From Larix kaempferi (Eukaryota > Streptophyta > Pinopsida > Pinales > Pinaceae), in NCBI GenBank assembly GCA_027924585.1, contig BSBM01002103.1, forward strand, positions 735,001 through 799,000: a DNA stretch of 64,000 nucleotides, given 5' to 3'. Position 1 is the stretch's first letter; every line of letters begins with the position of its first letter. Under the pieces are notes generated by a model that saw nothing but the letters and a program-made list of their open reading frames with translations, ran no database searches and was not told the DNA's origin. The translations under genes were made by a program, and so were the position numbers. Shown here piece after piece: positions 21,387 through 33,068 of this stretch.

Positions 21387-21697
21387 TTAACATACACTTA
21401 ATGTAGCAACATAAATATTCCAATAGTTGCGCCTGCGAATGTTCATAGCACAATCCTGAGCATCCTGGGCTCCTATTCCTTCCTGCACAATCTTAAGCAT
21501 ATTTTTGAAATATTCCAGGTTTCCTCCACACTCACGGACCATAAGCGACTTAGGTCCTTCCTCGATGAGGAGAAAAACAACCTTTGGTTCAAATTTTAAT
21601 AGATATATTCCATCGCCTGAAGGGATTCCATACTGTAAACCATCTAACGAGACTTCTCCTTGTTCTAGTTTTTGCTTGCGCGAAGGGACTGGGATTT
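21387..21697 (-). pseudogene. open segment downstream of LINE 2 RNase H, unknown domain
   Basis: About 100 codons are open on the minus strand without an ATG at the front, ending at TAA 21,387-21,389. The reading includes GIYLLKFEPKVVFLLIEEGP, LMVRECGGNLEYFKNMLKIV and MNIRRRNYWNIYVA. The composition is protein-like, not random AT-rich sequence. It follows the RNase H after about 280 bp of broken frame, so it is most likely an extra C-terminal LINE domain, or a captured or neighbouring exon. I do not recognise the family. Confidence 0.45.
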
Positions 21698-21972
21698 AAT
21701 GAGGAAGAGACTGGATCCTACGACTTGTGAGCCCTCATCATTATAGCTATCGCGATATCCCATGACTTTATTTACTCTTTGCCACGTGGTCAAGGCACTA
21801 GCCAAGATCACAACTGGCTCGCTCTTCAATAGTGTTTTCTTTGTTGGTGCAATTGGGTTTAGGAGAGGCTCCGTTTGGGGACAAAGCCTCCCACGAACTC
21901 TAAGCAAAATTAGAGGGGCCTTAGGACTTCCCCTATATATGATAAAGAGAGATATCATGGTATCCAACATAT

Positions 21973-22389
21973 TTATGGGGGACGATCATCAACCACTAGC
22001 ATTCCTTGGTCTAGTTGTGCTCCAATGTTGGCCAGTCTATCGGCCTCTTCATTGTTATCCTGCCTTATGTGGTAAAAATCAACCTACTTACTACACATGA
22101 GGTTTTCAATTATGCGCTTTTGGATTCTATTAGACGTTGAGGAGTCCTCTTTGAGGATCTTCCTCATTTTTTGAATAATTATTCTAGAGTATCTGAGGAC
22201 TAGGAATTCACTGAGGTTGGCATTGATTGCTATCTCAATCCCTTTCAAAAGCGCCATCCATTCTGCTTGGTTATTAGTTTTCCTGCCGAGACCCCAAGCA
22301 TAGGATTTCAATATTTTCCCCTCAGGGTCCATAAGGACCCCTCCTACTCCTGCCACCCCTGGATTTCCTTTAGAGGCACCATCAAACAA
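21973..22389 (-). pseudogene. LINE 2 RNase H domain
   Basis: Starts MFDGASKGNPGVAGVGGVL with the first catalytic Asp, then NNQAEWMALLKGIEIA with the Glu. The expected Asp of the DS motif has become Tyr (LRYSRIII). After a frame break near 22,085 the C-terminal motif is clear: HIRQDNNEEADRLANIGAQL, ending at TAA 21,973-21,975. This is the plant-type RNase H that many L1 elements carry after the RT. One catalytic residue and the frame are lost. Confidence 0.85.
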
Positions 22390-22406
22390 TAATATATGCT
22401 TCTATT

Positions 22407-23000
22407 CTAAGATTTTCCAAACCTAAAATTCATTCTTGTCCTTGTGAATTTCCCAAGGGAGAGGGATATTCTTTCTATTGATGTTGGACTGCTAAATGGA
22501 AAGAGGGATGTTATCCATTTAAACTCAAAAGGTGAGAGTGAATCCTTGATTTGGAGTGGTCGAGAGTGGGTATGCAAATCTTCAGCAAGGAGATTCAAAT
22601 TTCTGATGGCCACTCTCGTGGGGGAGGCTTTCCCCCCTTCAAATATCGTCCTATTCCTAGCAATCTAGACTTGCCAACAAAAATTTTTGTGCAGTCTTGT
22701 CAAGAATTTCATCATAAAGGGTTTTTTCTCTAAAGATCCAGGATAATAGTCCACCCACTTTCTATAGAATGCAGTGATTTGAGGAGGAGGAAGGACGGAT
22801 CTTCTTAGGTCCTTGGTAACGAGGTCCCAAACTTTGTGTGTGAACTCACACTCAATGAAGAGATGCTAGATTGTTTCCTCAGTTTTTTTGCATAGAACAC
22901 ACCATGAAGGTCCTGCAATGTTCCTTTTTTGAATATTTTCAACTGTTAAGAATTGTCCATGAGCCAATAATCAATTGAAGTACTGTATCTTAAGTAGGCT
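22407..23000 (-). pseudogene. LINE 2 zinc-binding RT domain (zf-RVT type) and linker
   Basis: The minus strand reads NIQKRNIAGPSWCVLCKKTE and then HLFIECEFTHKVWDLVTKDL (about 22,800-22,960), the Cys-x2-Cys...His-x4-Cys pattern found between RT and RNase H of plant L1 elements. A Gln-type codon is TAG between the halves. The linker continues through RNRTIFEGGKASPTRVAIRN (about 22,600-22,670) to the RNase H. Confidence 0.8.
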
Positions 23001-23888
23001 TTCGTACTTCCATAATTTTTTTGAGATTCTTAAGGAGGGTAATTGAGGCAGGGCATCAATCAGAGACATGTATCCTTCTTTGATCATGTAATGTTCAGTA
23101 TCTCCCCATCCTCTGCTATCTTGATCTCTTTTATGGGTTGGGGCCTTCCCTTGAAGGTTTCTCAGAAGAGTGATAGAATCATACCCAAGGTGCGTTGGCG
23201 TCTCAGGAACTTCCCAACCTTTCCAAACTCCATCCTCCCTCTAGGATGAGATATCATATAGAGATTTGAATCCATTCGATATGATCCATCGTTTGAGATC
23301 CTAGAGCTCCATGATTGATTCAAGAGGGGGATCTCCATGTATTCTATCACTCCACATCCGTATATGTTTACGATTTCCTGGGATCCAATAGAGTTTTTCC
23401 TTGATTAGATTTGCAGCTTTGCAAAAAAAACCCATTTTTTTATTCCCTTTCCTTGAATATCTCCATCCAAGCTTTCTTAGTCGATGTTTTTTTTATGTAT
23501 TTTGTCCTTATGATTTATTTCTAGTATTCCTTTTTCCCTGAGACCAGTCTCCAAAGAATTTTTGCTCCAAGGGATTTGTTAATAATTCTTAGATCTCTAA
23601 TTTATAGGCCTCTATGTACTTTGGCTCCTCTGACTATCTCCCATTTTATTAAGTGGAACTTTGTAGTGTCCCTTTTTAATAAATTGGAAAAAATTGCAAT
23701 TTTTGGTCAATTCGAACCTTGTACTAGTGGTGACTCAAATGCTTCCAAATGGATCCTAAGTCTTTCGAATTGGGTCTGAAGGTGATTGAAGGGTATTAGT
23801 ACATAAAAATGAATCTTAGGGGTGCTTAGACACTCTCAAAAGACTTCTGCAACATTCATTTAAACTCAGGAGAAATTTGGGAATTTTA

Positions 23889-25913
23889 TGTAATATCCCT
23901 TGTTAGGAATTTTATTAAAATGCCCAATTTTCCACTTTTTCCCCAATTTTGACCATTGACTAGTTTTGAGCTCTAGGTCCCCAAATTGCTCCAATTTCTC
24001 CCAAATATTCTGAGAAGGTATATGGATGATGTTATAACATAAATATGTATTTCAGGGATGCGTTTGGACCTTTAAAACACTTATGTAAATCCTCTTTCAA
24101 TTCTAGCCAATGTAGGGAACTTTACTAGTAATTTCCCTTTGACTAGTATTGGTCTCTAGGTCTCACATTGACTCCAAATGCCTTCAAATATTCACGGAAG
24201 GTGTATGAATGATATTAGGAATTGAATATGATGTTCAGGGATGATATATGGCCACCAAAATACCTCTGCAAACTCTCTTAAGATTCTGGACCAAGTATGC
24301 AATTTTACTAGTAATTTGGGGTTCAAATCCCCCTGGGGTAAGTATTGAAAATGGCTTCAAAAATGCCTCCAAACCCACCCAAATTTCTGAACATAGGTAG
24401 GGAATGTATTAAGGATGTTATTAAGGTCACATGTGCACCATTAATTTATTATTATATTTGTTCCAACCCTCTCCCATTCAACTGCAAAAATCACCAATTC
24501 AACCCTTGGGGAAATGGCACTATTTCTTCTCCCAATGCAATTAAACTGAGTAAAAATACTTCAAATGCTCAAGTACAATACATGAAACTTGTAAAATACA
24601 TCCATGGTAGTCCATTAATCAAAAATTAATTAGATAATCATTCATTCATTCAAAATAATCAGCATGGTATTGGTTCACAACAATATAGTGGGGAAATGGC
24701 ATTGTTCATTCATTAAAAATGAGATTTATACATTTCTACTTGGAATTTCGACCTGAAACTTTCTGGAGATGAAGGAAAGAGTATTTAATTCATATTAAAA
24801 AATAAATGGGGCATTAGAATCTCCCCCAAAGAGTACAATAGCTCACAAAAAATGCCCTCCCTCAAGGATCAAGAATATGCCATCAAAACTGGAAATGGTT
24901 GAAGGAGTGAGTTGCGATAGAAGAAACCATGAGCTGCCCTATAGCTTAAACCTGAAAATAAAGACTCCATTAAAGCTCCAAATGAAAGGTCTGAATGGCC
25001 TTTCCAATTACCAACTTGGATGGGAATCTTTCACCCACGAAATTGGCTAAGGCAAGAAACTAGTCATCCACTAGCTCTCCCTCTTCACAAATGCAATTGG
25101 AAATTCTACAAATGATCAAAAGATAGTTTAATTCTTTGTTATTGACATTTATAAAGTTCTAATGTCCTCCATGGGTCGAATTCATTCCAAGAGAATCATG
25201 CCAACTCAAGTTGGGAAGGGATTCCAAAGAATGCCACTTGTACAACAATTCCTAGTCTCCCACTTCCACCAAATCACATGTGGAAGCATCTTAGCTGCCC
25301 TAACACCCTTGAGCGCCATATTGGAGTCTATTTTTAGCGGTGACATGTCATATATGTCATATGTCATCCTTCAGGTCTGATTTGTGTCATAGGTGTCATA
25401 GAATCTTCATCATTGTTGTCATAGAGCTAGGGAATCTAGCTCAAGTGTCTCACTAGCACCAAATTACCTCTTCATCTTCCATGGGAGTTAATATTCCTCT
25501 ATATTTCGACCTTGGATGAGTCATGACATGAATAATACCTTTTGAACTCCCCCAAGTATGTTACCATTCACCTTGAATTCGAATTGGTGAGAGAATGATG
25601 CCAAGTGTAGTGGGGAAATCTAGCCATATGTGGGTCCCACTTCCTCCATGTGTCTTCATGATCGAATGCCACTTTGATTTTCACTTGTATATATTTATTT
25701 AGATCCTTTATTAAATATTTATGCAATTCTAATGTTCAAACATCATTTATTATCCCCCTTATTCCAAATCCCAAATCTTCCACCCCAAACCTAGGAAACT
25801 AGTAATTTTCCTCGGGAATTATTTGACCCTTAACATCAATTTGACAAAACTCTAATGAATATGGCCAATGTGATTAGGCCATTGTGACCCAATGCCAAAT
25901 TTGGGACATGAAA
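23889..25913 (-). mobile_element. solo LTR of the gypsy E family (TSD TTTTA)
   Basis: 2,025 bp, almost the same length as the gypsy E 5' LTR (61,186-63,213, 2,028 bp) and matching it in reverse orientation from end to end. It begins tgtaatatcccttgttagg and ends ccaaatttgggacatgaaa, where the last bases differ from the canonical CA by one substitution. TTTTA is duplicated at 23,884-23,888 and 25,914-25,918. Confidence 0.92.
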
Positions 25914-27070
25914 TTTTACTAGTAATTTCGAGGTTCAAACCCCCAAGGGTAGAGGTCACTAATGGATTCCCAAATGCAGTACGACCCTCCCAAATTTCAG
26001 TACAGAGACATGGATTAGTTATATGACTTCAATGGGCACCAAAATGCATCATTAATCAATTCCTAAAGGTTGTTTCAACTCCCATAAATCAGAGGTTTGT
26101 AGATATGTCTTCACATAGGGGGAAATGATAGAAAAACGCTATAACTTGCTATGAAATTTGAGAGAAATGTTCCAAGGAATTGTATAATGTATATGAAACT
26201 TCTTCAGTACATTAATGGCTCTCCATAAAGCAATAAAATCACATATATTGATTGAAACAATTAGATATCAAACAACTTCAAGCTCTTACAATAAGATATA
26301 GGGGAAAATGGCACCATTCATACATAGTTTGGCATTTTTACATAGTTTCACTTGGATTTTCGATCTAAGGTTCATTTGAGAAAAAAATACAAAGTGTATA
26401 CATCATATTAAAAATAAATGGGGCCCCTTGGACTTCCCCGAAGTGATCATCATCTCACCATGTGTGCCCTTCCTCCAAGAGCAAGAATATGAATAGAAAG
26501 GTGAGAGAGATGTGGGAACAAGTTGAAGAAGAAATGATCATAAGAAGGCACGTAGCTTCAATCTGTAACAAATGAATTCACGCAGCTCCAATGAAAGGCC
26601 TGAATGGCCTCTCCGATTTCCAATTAGGATGGGAATCTTTCACCCTTGAAATTGGTACTAAGGCAAGAAGAATAAACATTCAACTTGCATGGACAAGCTA
26701 TGCTCTCCAATTTGCAAAATGAGAAATCATCAAAATCCCTTCTCCTTCTTTGTTCTTGTATTTTATTAGCTTTCCAAGTCCTCCATGGCTCGAATTCCCT
26801 CCAAAATATTCATGCCAACTCAAGTTGGGGAGAGATTCCAATGAGTGCCACTTTTCCAACAATTCCTATCCTCCCTCTTCCATCAATTTGAATTGGGAAG
26901 CATATTGGTTTCCATAACTCCCTTGTGCACCCTATTGGAGGCTATTTTTAGCCCAACATGTCATATAGGTCATATTTCAGCAGTCAGGTTTTATCCTTGT
27001 CCTAAGTGTCATAGCATCTTCATCATTGTTGTCATTGAATTTAGGGAATCTAGCCCAAGTGTCACAATAC

Positions 27071-27820
27071 TGTGATATTTTAGGATTAGGATCACTCAGC
27101 AGTAGCAGACCTCACTATAATTCACTCAAGAAGTGTAGAAAGAAGAAGAAGAAATGTAGATTCAGTAATCACTCATTACACAGAAAATGGAGAAAAGTTG
27201 TTATATCATACATCAGCTGTGAGCTGGCACTCTGTAAAGTGAATAATAACTTAATACAATCAAATGAATTCGAATGCCACTAAGGTCATTTGAATTCTAC
27301 TCAAAGTGTGGCTTGGATAGCATTGGAGACATCATCCAAACTAGTGGCAGTGGTCACAACAGTCAAATAGTCAGTCAAATGAGTCTAACTGAGTCTAAAT
27401 GAGTGCATGGGCATTAATCTAGGGAAGGAGACTCCAATGTGGGCACATGAGGATCTGTCAGTAGTCAGTAGAGCTCAACTAGTCTCAGTAGGTGCCTATC
27501 TAAGTGCTTCAGTCAGTTAACTGATCAATCAACCCCTGAATCAAGGAACTGAGTCATCAACCAACCAACTAATTGAAGTTGAACTCCTAAATAGGTGGAA
27601 TAAGGCGCACTTGTGCTCCAGTGATGAAAATAAGGGCGCACCAGTGACTAGGAGGGATAGAACTGAGCAGAAACGGGCTCCTCGGGGCTGCAAAATAAGG
27701 ACTAGGTGCTGGGAGACTACCATACTAATGACTATATGCATGCAATTGCATGAAGATGATTGGATGCATGGAGAATTTCATGCAGGCATGCAAAATATAA
27801 AAATGATGGTGAGAATATTC
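27071..27820 (-). repeat. copia C 3' LTR (main part)
   Basis: Matches the 5' LTR at 33,069-33,850 throughout (tgtgatatttta.gattagg at the left, atgatggtgagaatattc at the right). The last five bases of the LTR lie beyond the hAT insertion at 29,961-29,965. Confidence 0.93.
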
Positions 27821-29952
27821 CATGGGGGCTTCACTAGCAAGGCAATATCATATCACGTCCATTCATATTGGGGGTTTGAATACTCCTAAAAACCTCAAAA
27901 ATATATTTTCCTGTATTAGGGGGTCAAGGGGGGTTTTTAATTTGACGTAGTAATATAAATATTGGGGGTTATTTTATTTGGGTGGGTTGAGAAATAACCT
28001 CCAAATCATGGGATGGATTTATACCTGCAAATCGTGAGATGTGTTCATACATCCAAATCATTGGCTCAAGTCATACCCACGTAAAAATTAAGGACCCTCC
28101 ATTTTTATTTGATATTGCTTATGATCCTAAGTTTTGAATAAATCCAATAATAATCTTGATGGAAGTCTCTTATTTAATAGATTATTTAGGATTGGTTTGT
28201 ATTGATGTTATATTGTTTTTCATATTTAAGTTTGAGCCTCTTATTGGGAAATTTTCTCTTGGTTGGTTACATATTACTAATTTATATACCATCGACTTCT
28301 TTTAAATAAATTTAGTTGCATCTATAGGATTTCACTTATAATATTGTTGGCATGCTTTTGAAATTGTTCTTTAGAATTGAGTTGAAAATATATCATTGTG
28401 TTTTCAAAAATATTTTCTCATCCTTTGAATGCAATAGCCCATCGATGACTTTTAAAAGATCTCTTGTTATATTTTTTAAATTACGTCGATGGTGCTTTAA
28501 ATTTGGGTCTCAACATTCAAACCCTCTTTTTTTATAATTATCTAAATAATATTTTAAATTAAGATATGTAGCTAATCGGATGTTCCAAAGTTGAACAATT
28601 GTATTGTATTTTTTGTAGGTATTGTAGTAAATGATCTAACTCTACATTTTTTAGGTTGGGTTTTAGGTGGGTATTGAGGTTCAATCAAACTTTACTCCAC
28701 AACAACCAAGAAAAGTGAGATCAATATTTTTTGGCTCACTAGAACCAAGAAAATTTAGATCAATCTTTCTTGATTAATGATTACTTCCAACTTTTTGTAT
28801 TCTTCTTTAACATTTTCACATTACCAGTTAGGAATAGGTTTTAGAGTGATTTATATTTGGCACATTCATAATTGTAATTTCACTTCTTATATTCAAGGAA
28901 TCCATCTTAATATTGTATTGGAATTGACATGAACATAGCTTCAAAGATAAAAATCATTATTTACATACCCTATGTGTTATCGTTACCATGAAATGGTATC
29001 ATATAAGTTTCACCATCGATGTATCTTTATAACTATTGCATGATTGAAAATTAACAATGGAGATTTTTCCTTCTCCTATACAGATAAAAAAAAACTAGAT
29101 ATAACCCAAGAAAAGGTTACTAAATGTTGTTAATTCCCTTGATTGCAATCCTTGAATAAATGTAGAGGAAGTGGAGGCAATTCATTGAATCTTGTGAATG
29201 ATCCAAATCCAGGTTATGCACATGATCATATGGTGTTATTGGAAAGTAAGAGAAATTTTCTATGTTCATTTGGGTTCAAATATCAATAATGTTTTTTTAT
29301 AGGAAGGTAGGGAATTCCATCCACAAAAGGGTTTGAATTTTGCATTTTTATGGAGTTCAATTTATTAAGCTTATAGAAAACATAAGCTCTTTATGATTAT
29401 ACTTGTATTTACATGATATAAAATTGGTAGATTGGCGGGCTGTGGTGTGAAACATATGCAATTATCATCTCTTCTAAGAATTGCACTAACTATTGGACTA
29501 TCAATCTTTTACATTCTTAGTTACATTGATCTCTCGAACGGGTTTCTTTTTACACATTTTTCATTCCCCATTACAATTTCGTTGGGTCTTCCACTATCCA
29601 ACACTAAAAAATGATCAGTCACCCCTACAATCTCAGTGGGATCATTATTAGCATTATACTAGTATTTTATTTAGCATCATGTTTGCTTATACTAAGATGC
29701 GTTAGGGATCCTGTTTGTTGCAAATTGATAGTATGATATAGAGGGGGTATTAAAAATGGGTTTATAAAAATGGATACCTATAATATCTGGTGAAACTAGG
29801 GGTTTTATTAATTGGAAAGGTATATTGGGAGGGGGGGTTCAATAATACAATCTTAGGAGGCATTTTCCAATATTTAATGAAATTAGGGATATTCTTTAAT
29901 ATCCTATGAACGATCGTGCTATGTAACAAGTTCACTAAGTGAACCCCCCGTG
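27821..29952. mobile_element. non-autonomous hAT-like DNA transposon (8-bp TSD GAATATTC)
   Basis: Inserted in the copia C 3' LTR. The 8-bp target duplication GAATATTC is exact (27,813-27,820 and 29,953-29,960), and the undisrupted site is seen in the 5' LTR (rc near 33,840). The terminal inverted repeats are catgggggcttcactag at the left and cacggggggttcacttag (reverse complement of the right end): CA...TG ends with one gap and two mismatches. An 8-bp TSD with CA-starting repeats is the hallmark of the hAT superfamily. The 2.1-kb interior is AT-rich with G-runs near both ends, and I find no transposase frame. Confidence 0.85.
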
Positions 29953-29965
29953 GAATATTCCAACA

Positions 29966-29980
29966 CCCCCCCCACAAGAT
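29966..29980 (-). promoter_or_regulatory. copia C polypurine tract
   Basis: On the minus strand cttgtggggggg stands directly before the LTR start TGTTGG, as expected for plus-strand priming. Copia A has a gaggggggg tract in the same place. Confidence 0.8.
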
Positions 29981-30166
29981 ATACTATGAGGAACAACTGA
30001 AATGGAGGGCCCTAGTAACTGAGACCAAAGGTCACCTCGTACAATCAATCTAAATAAATATAGTGAGGAAAGAGGGAAAACCCAGTGGGAAGAAATCCCC
30101 CCTTCAAGATAGACTGTGATAGGATGATCAATCATGTACATCACTCACCCCAAATGGTAAGTGGAC

Positions 30167-32771
30167 TTATCCATTGAAGAAGGATCTGTCGATAGTAAAT
30201 GGATCAGTAATGTGAGAAGGATGAAACCTGCCATTCTGAAAATCAGATCTCGTCCTCCTCGGATCAAGTGGATCTCCCATAAGATCTCTGGTAGATCTAA
30301 GAGTAGTGGTTGCCCATATAAGAAGAGAAGGATCATCAGGTGCAAGATCTGGATCTTGGTCTTCCATTCGCTCATCTTCACTAATAGGTGTTATATCTTC
30401 AAGTTCTTGTGGATCTGTATCTAGCATTCGCTCTTCATCAAATTCACTCTCATACTCTGAATATGAACTATCATGTGATGAATATTCGCTCTCTTGGAGC
30501 TCATCAAGCAATGGAGGTGTGGTAGGAAATCTCTCTTGCTCAACTGGATGAACATCATGAAGATGTCATTCCTCAAACCGTACACTCCTATCAAGGAATG
30601 TGGTCATAGTAGAAGGATCAAGAAGCTTGTAGGCCTTTGCATTCAACGAATAACCCACCATAATACATTCTATGCTTTGTGGATCTAGGGCTCTCCTTTT
30701 CTCATTTGGAATACTTGCTCGTGTTCTAGATCCAAACACTCTAAGATGAGACACATCAGGTTTGTATCCCATCCATGCTTTGAAAGGAGTCATGTCTTTG
30801 AGTCCTTTGTGAGGAACTCTGTTTTGAAGATAGGCGGCACAGTTGATGGCTTCTTCCAAAAGACTAGGGTGCAACCCTTTTGACTTTAGCATGTAGGAGG
30901 CCATCTCTTTCAATGTTCTGTTCTTCCTTTCAGCAACACCATTCTATTGTGGTGTATAGGGAATAATATGTTGCATCTCAATTCCCTCTTCAGCACAAAA
31001 GGTTCAAAAGTCACCCTTGATGTACTCACCTCCATTATCAATGTGAATGGCCTTGATCTTTCTATCTAAAAACTTTTATGTGGAAGAATTGAAAAAATTA
31101 AAGAATCCAAATACCTCTGACTTTAATCTGAGAAAGTATACCCATGTAAATCTTGAATAATCATCAATAAAAGTAATAATATACCTTTTCTTGTTCAAAG
31201 ATAGATCTGGAAATGGACCTGCAACATCACTATGAATCAGATCTAGAGGATGAGAGGCTCTCCTTGCCTTCCCCTTCTCAAATTTCTTTTCAGGATGCTT
31301 GCCATTCAAACAACCATGACAGTTTCCCTTGGAAAACTTTATCTTGGGAAGCCCTTCAACCATCTCTTTAGTATGCATGTCTTGAAAGTATTGATGGTTA
31401 AGATGACCAAATATTTCATGCCACAATCTACTCTCTTCATTGGCATGAGTGTGAAGAGCAGATTGCTTTGAGAGAGGTATGAAGTGGGAGAACTCATACA
31501 ATTTCGACTTATGATTTGCAACACCTTTCGCAATGGTAGAACCTGATACCATGTCTTGAATTTCAACCTCATTTGGAGAGAATATCACCCTCTTGGGCTC
31601 TCCAGTATGGGTCATCTGATATACTGAAAGTATATTAGCAGTGAGAGTGGGGGCATAGAGTACATCCGAGAAGTATCCATGATATAGTTTGATTCTTCCA
31701 ATCCCCTCAGAGGAGACCTCAAAATCATTCCCCAACATAATAGATGGTCCAACAGTAGCTTTGAATCCTGTGAAGAGATCCTTGGAGGAAGACATGTGTC
31801 TTGATGTTCCAGAATCTATGATGAAGGAGGATTGATTTGATGCACCTACCATGAAGGCATGGAATCTCTCTTTGTTCTCAGATACAGATGGTTCACTCTC
31901 TTTCTTTCTAGCACATGCAGGTACTGGAAGATTTTTTTTCAAGAAGTGAAGCCATGAGATCTATGGTCTTCTTCATACATGAGCTCTCAGGGTGATATCC
32001 TCGATTACAGTATGTGCACTTGGATTTTCCCTTTTGAGTGTGCTTTTCCTTATTAGGATTCGAGACTCCATCTGACTGTATGGGAGCCTCCTTCTGCTTT
32101 GGGTCATTCGACTTTCTATCAGAAATTTTTTGTTTTCCTTTGCCATTCGCTCTCCTTGACTCAGTAGTTGCAAGAGCTAAATCCAATTTGGATTTTATCA
32201 CTCCCATGTGCACTAGCTTCTCCTACTCAAGAGTTAGAGATTGGATGAATTCTTCAAGTGAAGGGAATTTCCATTTTGGAATGGACAACTTTGATGAATG
32301 GAAGGTCGAAACAAACAATGAATAATCAGGGCCTAGATTCGACAGGATGGCAAGAATCAATTGTTTTCCTTCCTTCTCAATCCCATACCTCTTCAACTAT
32401 GAAATCAAGTTCTTGAATTTGTTGAGAAACTCAGTGATAGTTTCGAAACTGCTTGGGCTCATGGAGATGAGCTCATTTTCTAGTTTATGACCCTTCAAAT
32501 CATATTTCTAACCAAGGAGGGATTCGAGCTTGTCCCAAACCTCATTTGGAGTCTTCAAATCGTTAACAGGAAAGTGTAGGTCTTCATAAATGCTATGTAG
32601 CAACAGTCCTACTGCTTCATCAAGCTTGTCTAAGTACTTGGATTTATCTACTGTACTAGTGGGATCAACTATAGAGCCATTCACTACTCTGGAAAGGATC
32701 TTTGAATTCAAGAAGATGTCCATATTTTCCTTCCATTCGACGTAGTTGAATGAATTCAACTTGAGATCCAT
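30167..32771 (-). pseudogene. copia C gag-protease-integrase-hinge frame, broken
   Basis: ATG at 32,771 (MDLKLNSFNYVEWK). Gag has several Gln/Glu-to-stop changes (for example near 32,223, 32,390 and 32,508). The zinc knuckle CTYCNRGYHPESSC is intact (CX2CX4HX4C, near 32,000). A frameshift lies at a T-run near 31,930. The protease has FIIDSGTSRH (Asp codon 31,814-31,816). Next come the GAG-pre-integrase region (LWHEIFGHLNHQYF) and the integrase with DLIHSDVAGPF, IHIDNGGEYI and NGVAERKNRTLKEMA, so the D,D,E residues are all visible. Two stops fall between the last two. The hinge ends in RRTRSDFQNGRFHPSHITDPF with no RT after it. Confidence 0.88.
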
Positions 32772-33056
32772 GATACTGAAGAATTTGAAGCTGAATAGAG
32801 GAGATTCCTGCAAAACAAATGAGAATTATGAAAAGAAGATCTGATGCAATTTGAATTGAATACTGCCTTAGGACACTGAGCACTTGTGACTGGGTCCTTC
32901 ACACCTAGCTAGAATTCACTGGATTGCTCCAGTGAATTCAAGGCAATAGCACCAGGATTTGTTGTGGAAACCCATAGGCTTTTGGTGCTCAATGAAAGAC
33001 AATTTCTCAAGGAATTGTTGCAACTATTGCTGCTGCAATTCGAATAGATGTTGTCA

Positions 33057-33068
33057 GCTCTGATACCA
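33057..33068 (-). promoter_or_regulatory. copia C primer binding site
   Basis: On the minus strand tggtatcagagc follows the 5' LTR end (tatcaca) directly. This is the classic initiator-Met tRNA primer site of plant copia elements. Confidence 0.9.

Larger units (their letters stand above)
21387..23661 (-). mobile_element. LINE 2 (L1-type), 3' half: RT thumb, zinc domain, RNase H
   Basis: This is the downstream part of the LINE whose upstream part lies at 50,567-54,792. The reading LRNFLWQGGKTSTKKF (from 50,567 up) continues as HLIKWEIVRGAKVHRGL below 23,657 once the gypsy B insertion is removed. The order towards lower coordinates is RT thumb, Cys-rich zinc domain, RNase H and an extra open segment. 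The element is inactive through many frame breaks. Confidence 0.85.

Noticed and set aside
23656-25918. gene conversion as the source of the solo LTR in the gypsy B LTR
   Set aside because: The two LTR families share short modules, so conversion was considered. The clean 5-bp TTTTA duplication and full-length ends favour insertion followed by LTR-LTR recombination.
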